In this document: positions 1-8,411 of the stretch, piece after piece
How positions within the stretch are numbered: position 1 is the stretch's first letter
Layout of the letters: each line of letters begins with the position of its first letter
Assembly (NCBI GenBank): GCA_002715965.1
Contig: PBAL01000007.1
Coordinates: 1-64,000 of the forward strand
DNA from: Verrucomicrobiales bacterium
GTDB lineage: Bacteria > Verrucomicrobiota > Verrucomicrobiia > Limisphaerales > JAYPXF01
DNA length: 64,000 nucleotides
Direction of reading: 5' to 3'
Notes under the pieces: model-generated
Database searches by the model: none
Told to the model about the DNA's origin: nothing
Seen by the model: the letters and a program-made list of their open reading frames with translations, nothing else
Position numbers and translations under genes: made by a program

Positions 1-1
1 T

Positions 2-2902
2 CTCACGGAGCGAACCCGGCCGCTGGCTGACGTGGCTTTCACGCTCCAGGTCGGACGGCAGGCGATGAAGCATCGACGCGTCGTGGTTTGCCAGTCCGGG
101 GAAGAGCTGCGCGAGCAAGGTGAAACCAAGGTCGTGGATGCGGTTGGATCACCCGTTTTTTTGTTTTCCGGTCAGGGCAGTCAGTATCCAGGGATGACGC
201 GGCAGCTTTACGAGCGCGAAGCAAAGTTTCGCGCGTGCATCGACGAGTGTGCCGAGATTCTCGGTTCGTCATTGGATCTGAAGAAACTGCTCTACGGCGA
301 CGCGGACGCGAGCGAATTGAAGAAGACGGAGAACGCCCAACCGGCTCTGTTTGCGGTCGAGTATGCCCTGGCGCAGCTGCTCCTGGATTGGGGTATCAGG
401 CCTGTCGCGATGATCGGCCACAGTCTGGGTGAATATGTCGCGGCTTGCCTTGCCGGAGTCTTCGAGTTGAAGGATGCGCTGGAACTTGTGCGCTTTCGCG
501 GCGAGGTGATGCAGAATTGTGACTCCGGAGCGATGCTGGCGGTTGCTACCGATGAAGCGGGCGTCCAGCCGTGCTTGACCGAGGATGTCTCTATTGCCGC
601 GACGAACGGTCCCAAGCAAACGGTCGTGTCCGGAACGTTCACGGCAATTGAAGCCACGGAACAGACGCTGGCCGAGAAGGGCATCACCGCTCAGCGGTTG
701 GAGACTTCGCATGCGTTTCATTCCGCGATGATGGAGCCGGCCTTGAAACCATTCCGTGGTCGTCTCGCTGAACTGACTTTGAAACCTCCAACCATCGACA
801 TCGTTTCGAATCGAACCGGTACTTGGTTGAAGCCGGAAGAAGCCGCCAATCCGGAATATTGGGTGGAGCATTTGCGCAACTCGGTTCGCTTTAATGAAGG
901 AGTGAAGACCTTGGCCGATGTGGCCAATGCCGTCTTTGTGGAAGTCGGCCCCGGTCATACACTTTGTCGTTTGGTTGGCAGCCAATTGGGAGCGGAAGCA
1001 GTGACCATTTCCACCGTTCCGGGCGGATTCGACAATCGCACCAATGAAGAAGTCCTGATGCGGGCGATCGGTTCCGCTTGGTTGAACGGTGTCAGCATCG
1101 ACTGGAAACGTCTCCACGGTCCTGGTCGATGCCGGGTGGCCTTGTCGACTTATCCCTTCGAACGAACTGAGCATTACGTGTCGTTCAAACCAAACACAGA
1201 GCTGGAAACGAGCGAGGGACTTTTCTATCTGCCCGGTTGGAGGGTTCAGCCGACGTCGTTGGCATCAGACACGAAGGAGGAGACGCTTGTCCTCCTTGGT
1301 CAATCGTTGGAACTGGACTTGGGTGACCGCAAGATCCTGCGGGCGGAATCGGATGAAGATGTTCGCCAATTGATCCAAGATTGCGGGACGGCCGAAATGC
1401 GTTGGCTGTTTGTCGCGGGCTCCGATTACCGGTCCAATTTCGATCGTCTGTTGCATTTGACTCAGACCTGGCAGAAGGAGGCCAACGATGGCGTCCTACG
1501 TTTGGATGTTCTTACCACTGGCCAATTCGAATCCACGGAGATTGCCTCGGCTACGATTCCCGGTTTGCTACGCGTCCTGGCTCACGAATTGCCAGGTTCA
1601 CAATGTCGTATCTTGGATGGTGACTGGAGTTCTGCCGGATGTCTTGATCATCTGAAACGCGAACTGCGTTCGCCGTTTCAATTGGGGCAGGATGTCATCG
1701 CCTATCGCGGCCGTCAGCGATGGGTGCGTCACTACGAAGCTGCCGATCTGCCGGAAGCCGAGGTCGACGTATTGGAGAAGGATACCACCTATGTCGTGGT
1801 CGGCGACTTGGTGGACGGACTCGGATTGGTCTATGCCCGCGCCTTGCGCCAGCACCTGGATGCCAATGTCTTGCTTGTTGGCCGCGAGGGCCTGCCCGGT
1901 CCCGGCGATTGGGACAGTTGGCTGGCAACGCACGGCAACCAGCATCCGATCAGCCAGCTGGTTCAGAACGTGAAAGCCCTCGGTCGCGAAGGCGAAGACT
2001 TCGCCATGACCAGCGCGTCGCTGGAAGACCAAGACGCTTTGTCGGAGGCGATCGACGATTTGCTGCAGCGCACCGGCAACCCTAAGGTGAGGGGCATCTT
2101 CTACGCCGATGTCATGGGCGGGGAGGCGAGTTGTCCGCTGGCGGACCTGACCGCAAAAGATTGTGATCGCATCCTGGGTCACAAGATTGCGGTGGCCAAC
2201 GCGATCGCTTCAGTGGCCAAAACGCTGCAGCCTAGATTCGTGCTCTTGCAATCTTCGCTTTCTTCCATTGTCGGTGGCCGCGGCTTCGCGGCTTATGCAG
2301 CCGCCAATTCCTACCTGGATACCTTCGCCAACGTCCACGGCATGGTCGCCATCAACTGGGATGCCTGCCGTCTTGATGAAGATGAGGACGTGGGCGCATC
2401 CAATCTGATGGCAGCCGCCTTGAGTCCCGAGGAAGTCTGGCGCGCTACGAATCGGGTGTTGGTAAATCCGACCTTGTCGCAGGTGGTCGTGTCACCGCGT
2501 CCGCTTAAACCGCGGCTTGAAAACATCGAAGAAATCACACAGCCAACCGAAGCTGCTGGCGCTGAACGCGATCGTCCCGAGCTCGATGCGGACTATGTGG
2601 CTCCCCGCACGCCGGTCGAAGCGGCCGTGGCGAAAGCCATGGGGGATCTGCTCGGTATCTCCCGCGTCGGCATCCATGACGATTTCTTCGCACTGGGCGG
2701 ACACTCGCTGCTGGCCATTCAGGCGATCACCAAGCTGCGCAAGAAGTTCGAAGTTGAGATTCCCATGCGGGCAATTCTGCAGGGTACGCCCACAGTGGCG
2801 GGCATTGCAGCCGTGATTGAAGAAAACCTGCCAACACTCACCCAGGACGACGCTTCGGTCGTGGAAGATTTATTGGAGAAGATCGAGGCGGAATCCCTAT
2901 GA
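2..2902 (+). CDS. Type I polyketide synthase, 3' part: AT-KR-ACP (5' truncated by window edge)
   Basis: The reading frame is open to the window start, and the first codons look like a KS-to-AT linker, so the ketosynthase lies upstream. Counting residues from the GTG at 32, the acyltransferase carries GQGSQ (47-51), the nucleophile motif GHSLG (129-133) and HAFH (227-230); HAFH is the usual signature for malonyl-CoA. A ketoreductase follows: a structural half, then the catalytic half with its Lys, Ser and Tyr in place (Tyr about 755, in AAYAAANSY). Its NADPH-binding glycine motif is degenerate (near 1792-1830), so reduction is uncertain. The C-terminal carrier domain has GGHSL with the phosphopantetheine Ser at about 892, then an acidic tail that may dock to the next protein. 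The stop overlaps the next ATG by 4 bases. Role: one malonate extension in a hybrid PKS-NRPS line. Confidence 0.95.
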   Translation, partial: LTERTRPLADVAFTLQVGRQAMKHRRVVVCQSGEELREQGETKVVDAVGSPVFLFSGQGSQYPGMTRQLYEREAKFRACIDECAEILGSSLDLKKLLYGDADASELKKTENAQPALFAVEYALAQLLLDWGIRPVAMIGHSLGEYVAACLAGVFELKDALELVRFRGEVMQNCDSGAMLAVATDEAGVQPCLTEDVSIAATNGPKQTVVSGTFTAIEATEQTLAEKGITAQRLETSHAFHSAMMEPALKPFRGRLAELTLKPPTIDIVSNRTGTWLKPEEAANPEYWVEHLRNSVRFNEGVKTLADVANAVFVEVGPGHTLCRLVGSQLGAEAVTISTVPGGFDNRTNEEVLMRAIGSAWLNGVSIDWKRLHGPGRCRVALSTYPFERTEHYVSFKPNTELETSEGLFYLPGWRVQPTSLASDTKEETLVLLGQSLELDLGDRKILRAESDEDVRQLIQDCGTAEMRWLFVAGSDYRSNFDRLLHLTQTWQKEANDGVLRLDVLTTGQFESTEIASATIPGLLRVLAHELPGSQCRILDGDWSSAGCLDHLKRELRSPFQLGQDVIAYRGRQRWVRHYEAADLPEAEVDVLEKDTTYVVVGDLVDGLGLVYARALRQHLDANVLLVGREGLPGPGDWDSWLATHGNQHPISQLVQNVKALGREGEDFAMTSASLEDQDALSEAIDDLLQRTGNPKVRGIFYADVMGGEASCPLADLTAKDCDRILGHKIAVANAIASVAKTLQPRFVLLQSSLSSIVGGRGFAAYAAANSYLDTFANVHGMVAINWDACRLDEDEDVGASNLMAAALSPEEVWRATNRVLVNPTLSQVVVSPRPLKPRLENIEEITQPTEAAGAERDRPELDADYVAPRTPVEAAVAKAMGDLLGISRVGIHDDFFALGGHSLLAIQAITKLRKKFEVEIPMRAILQGTPTVAGIAAVIEENLPTLTQDDASVVEDLLEKIEAESL

Positions 2903-3942
2903 AATACAGTCTGTTCTTTTTTGACGGCGACGGCGCGACGGCGGGTGAAGGTCATTACCGTCTCTTGCTGGACAGCGCGAAGTTCGCCGACGAGAACGGG
3001 ATGACCGCTGTCTGGACGCCCGAACGACACTTCCACGCCTTTGGCGGATTGTATCCGAATCCCGCACTCACCGGCGCGGCCTTGGCGACGACAACCAAAA
3101 ACATCCAGGTGCGGGCTGGCAGTTGCGTCCTGCCCCTGCATCATCCGGTGCGCGTGGCGGAAGACTGGGCGGTCATCGACAATCTCTCCAACGGTCGCGC
3201 CGGCATGGCGGTGGCGTCGGGTTGGACGATGGATGAGTTTATCCTTTCCCGTGATCCGCATGGCAGTCGCCGCACGGTGATGTGGAAGAACCTCGATATG
3301 ATCCAGCGCCTTTGGCGCGGTGAAGGCGTCACCTTTGAGGACGCCAACGGACGCGAGGTCGAAGCCAAGACCTTGCCGGGTCCCTTGCAGCCGGAACTCC
3401 CGGTCTGGATCACCTGCCAGTCCACCGAATCCTTCATTGAGGCCGGACGCACGGGCGCGAATGTGCTGACCTCTCTGCTTGGTGGAACGCTCGAAGAAGC
3501 GGCGGGCAAGATCGCGAAGTATCGCGCTGCCTGGGACAAGCAAGGCCATGAGAAAGCCGCCGGAACCGTATCGCTGATGGCTCACACCTTCCTCGGCGCG
3601 GATGAAGACAAGGTGAAGCAGGAAATTCGCGAACCCTTCGGTGCCTATCTGAAGACGCACTACGGCCTGTTGGAAAACCTCGCCAAAGGCATGGGCCTGG
3701 AGGTGAGTCTCAACGATTTTTCCGACGACGATCTCGACGCGATTCTCAACTTCGGCATCGACGGCTTCATCAAGCAGCGTTCGCTCATCGGCACGCCGTC
3801 GGGCTGTGCATCGCTGGTGAAGGAATTCGCGGATGCCGGCGTGGACGAGCTGTGTTGCCTGATTGACTTTGTGCAGGACTACGACGCGGTGATGGGGGCC
3901 TTGCCTTTTCTCAAGGAGTTGATGACGGCGACCGAGACGTGA
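2899..3942 (+). CDS. Luciferase-like flavin-dependent monooxygenase of natural-product type (MupA/Atu3671-like)
   Basis: This 347-residue protein starts MKYSLFFFDGDG and has the TIM-barrel pattern of bacterial luciferase-like monooxygenases, with motifs such as TAVWTPERHFHAFGG and LPLHHPVRVAEDWAVID near the N-terminus. This subfamily is typically found inside NRPS/PKS clusters, either free-standing or embedded in a megasynthase, and is expected to use FMNH2 and O2. Here it is free-standing but translationally coupled: its ATG overlaps the PKS stop (ATGA) and its own stop overlaps the GTG start of the following NRPS. It probably oxidises a carrier-bound intermediate around the PKS-to-NRPS handover. 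The exact chemistry (hydroxylation or another oxygenation) cannot be read from sequence. Confidence 0.85.
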   Translation: MKYSLFFFDGDGATAGEGHYRLLLDSAKFADENGMTAVWTPERHFHAFGGLYPNPALTGAALATTTKNIQVRAGSCVLPLHHPVRVAEDWAVIDNLSNGRAGMAVASGWTMDEFILSRDPHGSRRTVMWKNLDMIQRLWRGEGVTFEDANGREVEAKTLPGPLQPELPVWITCQSTESFIEAGRTGANVLTSLLGGTLEEAAGKIAKYRAAWDKQGHEKAAGTVSLMAHTFLGADEDKVKQEIREPFGAYLKTHYGLLENLAKGMGLEVSLNDFSDDDLDAILNFGIDGFIKQRSLIGTPSGCASLVKEFADAGVDELCCLIDFVQDYDAVMGALPFLKELMTATET

Positions 3943-6900
3943 CGCAGCTGGCTCCAGACGATCTTGCGGCGTTGCGTCGACGGGTGAAAACCCTGTCGCC
4001 GGCCCAGCGGGATCGTTTGCGGGAACAACTTGAAGCACGGGGCATCGCGTGGGAGAGCATCTACACCGAGTCCGAGGAGGAAGGGGTTCTGAAACTCACC
4101 GACGAACCCCGTCCAGAGCGGTTGGAACTCACACCGTCGCAGGCGCATGTCTGGGTGTTGCATCAGCTCTTCCCGAAACTATCCGCCTACCACATCGCCT
4201 TCTCCTGGCGCCTTGATGGTCCCTTGGATCTCGCCGCGCTCAAACGGGCGTGGAATCGACTGGTGCAGCGTCACGTCGCGTTGCGAACTGTGTTTGTGCA
4301 GGATCAAGCCGGTCGTCCGTTGCAGTCCCTGCTGCCGGTTCAAGACGTGGAGTTGGAGATCGTCGATGGCGAAGCCGGACAGCTGGAGGAATCCTCGGCT
4401 GAGCTGCTGGCCGAACCGTTTGATTTTGAACGGGGTCCACTCTATCGGCTGCAATTGCAACGCTTCGGTGAGACCGGTCACGCCTTGGTCATCGTGCTGC
4501 ATCACTTGATTGCGGATGGTTGGTCGCGTGGAGTGCTGATGCGCGACTTTGTCCGCTTCTATCGCGATGATACCGATGGTGTCAGCGATGACATCGTTCA
4601 GCGAAACGACTACTCCGTGTTTCTCGGGGCGCAGGAGTGGCGGGCATCGGAAGCGGCGCGGGTTCAACTCGACTACTGGCGGCAACGCTTGGAAGGCCTC
4701 ACGCTGCTGGAACTTCCGATGGACCGGAACCGTCCCGCGGAAGCCACCTTCGCCAGTCAGACCTTGACGCGAACGCTGCCACGCGAGCTCGCCGCCCTGA
4801 CCCACGAAGTCGCCAGGCAGACCGGCGCGACTTTTTTCATGGTTCTGTTGGCGACCTTCAAGCTGCTCCTGCATCGCTACACCGGCAAACGCGACATCGC
4901 GCTTGGCGTCCCGGTTGCCGGGCGACCCTATCCCGAATGCGGCGACCTGGTTGGGTTCTTCGTGAACACCTTGGTCATGCGCACCGAATTCCCGGAGGAA
5001 GAACAAGCGACCTTTGGCGACTGGTTGACATGCGTGAAAGAAACTGTCCTCGGCGGCCTGGCGAATCAACTCGTGCCGTTCTCTGAAGTTGTCGAAGCCT
5101 GCGCGCCGCGCCGTTCCTCGCATCGCAATCCCTTGTTCGAGGTGATGTTTCAGGTGCAGAGCGAAAGCTATCGCACCCAGAACGCGGCCGCGCCGGATGT
5201 CGATCTTGGCGAATTGAAATTCACCCAGTCGCCCTTGGCTCCGCCGGAGACCAAGTTCGACCTGACCTGGCACATGTTCGACCGGGAGGAAGGCCTGCTG
5301 ATCGCCGTGGAATATCGCTCCGCGTTGTTTGATCGCGAGCGAATCGAGCGGATGCTGGATCACTTCGAGCAGGTCTTGTCGTTGGTGGTCGAGAATCCGA
5401 ATCGGCGCGTCAGCGATCTCCCACTTGGAACGACAGCGGAGCGTCAGGAATGGTTGCGCAAGGGAGCGGGTGATTTGGTTGTCAAACCCGTCGGTACCTT
5501 TGCTGACGCCTTTGCCGAACAGGTTCAACAGGCACCGAAGGCAACGGCGGTCTTTCACTTGGACCAGGCGTGTTCCTACGCTGAATTGGACGAGCAGGCC
5601 GAAACACTTGCCCGGCAGTTGCGCGACGCGGGTGTCGGACCGGGCGTGTTGATTGGCATTTGTCGGCGACGAACGATCGATCTGGTGGTCGCCTTGCTTG
5701 GCGTGATGAAGGCAGGCGGAGCCTATCTGCCCATCGATCCGACTCTGCCGCCGGCGCGTCGCGAATTCATACTGAAGAACTCAGGATGTGCGTTGGAGAT
5801 CGGGGAAGGGGATAATGCACTGGAACGGAGGGCTGAGCTGTCGGCGACTTTGCCGTCAGACACCTGCTATGTCCTCTATACCTCCGGTTCCACCGGCCGG
5901 CCGAAGGGCGTGACCGTTCCTCATTCGGGGTTGATGAATTACCTGCGTTGGGCGGTTGACCATTACCCGTACGCAGACGGATGGGGATCGCCGGTTCAGA
6001 CCTCGGTTGGTTTCGACGCCACCATCACAAGTCTGCTCGCGCCGTTGCTTTGCGGGAAAACCGTCCGCTTGTTGCCGGAGGAAGACGCGCTGACGAACTT
6101 GGCAGAGATCGCCCAAACAGGACCCAGTGTCATCAAGCTAACCCCGGCTCATCTTGCCGCGATCGAACCATTGCTGCCGACGGACCTGCCTGACGACAAA
6201 CTACCGAAAGCGCTGGTGATTGGTGGTGAAGCCTTGATAGCCGAACACGTGCGTTTCTGGCGTCGGCATTATCCGCAGGTTGCGATCTACAACGAATACG
6301 GCCCCACCGAAACCGTGGTGGGCTGTTGCGTTGAGAAAATCGAAGACGGACTGCCTGAACGAGGCAATCTACCCATCGGCCAACCGATTGCCGGGACGCA
6401 ACTTTATGTGCTCGATGGAGCCATGAATCTGCAACCCACCGGCGTGCCCGGGGAACTATTCATTGCGGGTCACGGCGTGGCTCACGGATACCTTCACCGA
6501 CCGGAGTTGACCGCCGAACGGTTCCTCGCCAATCCCTTTGCCAAGGACGATGGATCGCACGGACCGGTCTTATATCAAACCGGCGATCTGGTTTCTCGTA
6601 GGGCCGATGGCGTTCTCGAATATCTCGGCCGGGCGGACGAACAATTTCAACTGCGCGGCTACCGGATCGAACCCGGCGAGATCGAGGCCATCCTCCAACA
6701 ACAGCCCCAGGTAACGGCCTGCGCCGTGGCCATTCGTTCACGTGGAACAAGTCCGCAACTCGTTGCCTTTGTGCAAACGAACGACGATTCTGCGGAGTTG
6801 GACAACCTTGCCGATGCGCTGCGCAGCGAACTGCCGGATTACATGATTCCGTCTGTCTATCAGGCCGTCGAGGAGATCCCGCTCACGACGAATGGGAAGG

Positions 6901-8411
6901 TCGATCGCGACCGGCTTCCCGAGTTGGAAGCCGTGAAGCATGACGGCGAACGACTTGCTCCGCGAAACGATCGTGAAGCTGTCTTGCTGGAGATCTGGCA
7001 AAAAGTTCTTGGGCAAGATGAAATTGGCGTCGAAGACAATTACTTCGAAGTCGGCGGAGATTCGATCAGCGCGATGCAGATCATTGCCGGCGCGAGGCGA
7101 AAGGGCTTGAAGCTGACGCCGGCCATGTTGTTCGAGCATCAAACGATCGCCGCTCAAGCCGGCGTAGCTCACGAGGTGGTCGAGGCTGAGCGCACGGATA
7201 CGGAGCCGCCCTCCGGTGACCTTCCGCTGACGCAACTGCAGCAACAGTTTCTTGAAACCGCCCGCCATCCGAATCATTTCAATCAGGGAATTCTGCTTCG
7301 CGTGAAAGCGGGCCTTGATATGGAGCGGTTGGCTGAAGCCATCGGGGCGGTCGTGCAGCATCACGATGCGTTTCGCCTTCGATTCGCGAATTCAGACGGC
7401 CGGTGGCGACAAGAATACGGAGATAAACATCAAAGCCGTTTGCTTGATGTCGTTGAGCTGTCTTCAACTGAATCCCTGCAAGAGGAACTCCGAAGTCGGC
7501 AGACCGGCTTCAATCTGGAATCCGGCCCATTCTTCCAGGCGACATACTTCCGCTTGCTAAACCAGGACGGACGTCTCTTGTTGCTGGCACATCACCTGGT
7601 TGTGGATGGGATGTCGTGGCGAATCTTCTTCGAAGACCTGATGGAGGCTTATGGATGCATCCGCGATTCGAAACCGGTCGAACTTCCCGCCAGGACGACG
7701 AGTTTTGGGCATTGGGTCCGAGAGCAGCCAGACACTGACGCCAGTGAGTCCGTTCCCCCTCTGTTTGAGTGGGGCGGCACCAACAGTTTCGGACAAGCCG
7801 CGACTCACGAGGTTTCGATCAAGACGAAGGACTGTTCGGAAGCGTCAATCCTGAGCGCGTTGGCGCAAACCATTAAGCAGTTCACCCGCACTCCACGGCT
7901 GCATATCGATCTTGAGCGTCATGGCCGTGATACCACGGATGATACTGTCGATCTGAGTCGGACCATCGGCTACTTCACCAAGGTGCACACCGTGGAGTTG
8001 AATTTGCCGGATGCCGGTCTGACGGCCGGGCTCAAACATGTGCAGGAACAACTCAGCTCGCCGGCTGAGCGTAAAGAGGGGGCTCAGGTGAGTTTCAATT
8101 TCCTGGGGCGTCTCGATCTGCCCCCCAACGAAATCGCAACCGGACTGGCTCCGGAATCCATTCCTGAACTGAACAGTCCAGACAACCCGCGCTCGTACCT
8201 GCTTGAAGTTATCGCCTGGCTGGTCGGTGAGGAATTGAAAATTCTTTGGCGTTACCATCCTGGCTTGCACAGCGAACAGGTTATCCGCGGCCTGGCGGAT
8301 CGCCATGTCGCGTTACTGGAATCCCTTCGATCTGGCGGGGCTAAGGAGCAACCGAAATCGAAGCCCAAATTAGGCAAACTGATGGCCAAGCTGGCGTCGC
8401 GCGATGGCTGA
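3939..8411 (+). CDS. Non-ribosomal peptide synthetase, one module: C-A-PCP-E (Asn-like adenylation pocket)
   Basis: This 1490-residue protein starts at a GTG overlapping the previous stop. An N-terminal helical linker (about 1-50) precedes a condensation domain with HHLIADG (about 188-194). The adenylation domain has YTSGSTG near 647, NEYGPTE near 783 and NGKVDR at its end. Aligning by eye to GrsA, the specificity residues read D-A-T-K-V-G-E-V-G plus the invariant Lys, two positions away from the known Asn code D-L-T-K-L-G-E-V-G-K, so Asn is the best guess. The carrier Ser is at about 1042 in GGDSI, the form usual before epimerases. An epimerization domain follows with HHLVVDG (about 1217), ERHGRD and SFNFLGRLD motifs, so the residue should be passed on as D-Asn. 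The next gene starts 8 bases before this stop. There is no thioesterase. Confidence 0.95.
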   Translation: MTQLAPDDLAALRRRVKTLSPAQRDRLREQLEARGIAWESIYTESEEEGVLKLTDEPRPERLELTPSQAHVWVLHQLFPKLSAYHIAFSWRLDGPLDLAALKRAWNRLVQRHVALRTVFVQDQAGRPLQSLLPVQDVELEIVDGEAGQLEESSAELLAEPFDFERGPLYRLQLQRFGETGHALVIVLHHLIADGWSRGVLMRDFVRFYRDDTDGVSDDIVQRNDYSVFLGAQEWRASEAARVQLDYWRQRLEGLTLLELPMDRNRPAEATFASQTLTRTLPRELAALTHEVARQTGATFFMVLLATFKLLLHRYTGKRDIALGVPVAGRPYPECGDLVGFFVNTLVMRTEFPEEEQATFGDWLTCVKETVLGGLANQLVPFSEVVEACAPRRSSHRNPLFEVMFQVQSESYRTQNAAAPDVDLGELKFTQSPLAPPETKFDLTWHMFDREEGLLIAVEYRSALFDRERIERMLDHFEQVLSLVVENPNRRVSDLPLGTTAERQEWLRKGAGDLVVKPVGTFADAFAEQVQQAPKATAVFHLDQACSYAELDEQAETLARQLRDAGVGPGVLIGICRRRTIDLVVALLGVMKAGGAYLPIDPTLPPARREFILKNSGCALEIGEGDNALERRAELSATLPSDTCYVLYTSGSTGRPKGVTVPHSGLMNYLRWAVDHYPYADGWGSPVQTSVGFDATITSLLAPLLCGKTVRLLPEEDALTNLAEIAQTGPSVIKLTPAHLAAIEPLLPTDLPDDKLPKALVIGGEALIAEHVRFWRRHYPQVAIYNEYGPTETVVGCCVEKIEDGLPERGNLPIGQPIAGTQLYVLDGAMNLQPTGVPGELFIAGHGVAHGYLHRPELTAERFLANPFAKDDGSHGPVLYQTGDLVSRRADGVLEYLGRADEQFQLRGYRIEPGEIEAILQQQPQVTACAVAIRSRGTSPQLVAFVQTNDDSAELDNLADALRSELPDYMIPSVYQAVEEIPLTTNGKVDRDRLPELEAVKHDGERLAPRNDREAVLLEIWQKVLGQDEIGVEDNYFEVGGDSISAMQIIAGARRKGLKLTPAMLFEHQTIAAQAGVAHEVVEAERTDTEPPSGDLPLTQLQQQFLETARHPNHFNQGILLRVKAGLDMERLAEAIGAVVQHHDAFRLRFANSDGRWRQEYGDKHQSRLLDVVELSSTESLQEELRSRQTGFNLESGPFFQATYFRLLNQDGRLLLLAHHLVVDGMSWRIFFEDLMEAYGCIRDSKPVELPARTTSFGHWVREQPDTDASESVPPLFEWGGTNSFGQAATHEVSIKTKDCSEASILSALAQTIKQFTRTPRLHIDLERHGRDTTDDTVDLSRTIGYFTKVHTVELNLPDAGLTAGLKHVQEQLSSPAERKEGAQVSFNFLGRLDLPPNEIATGLAPESIPELNSPDNPRSYLLEVIAWLVGEELKILWRYHPGLHSEQVIRGLADRHVALLESLRSGGAKEQPKSKPKLGKLMAKLASRDG

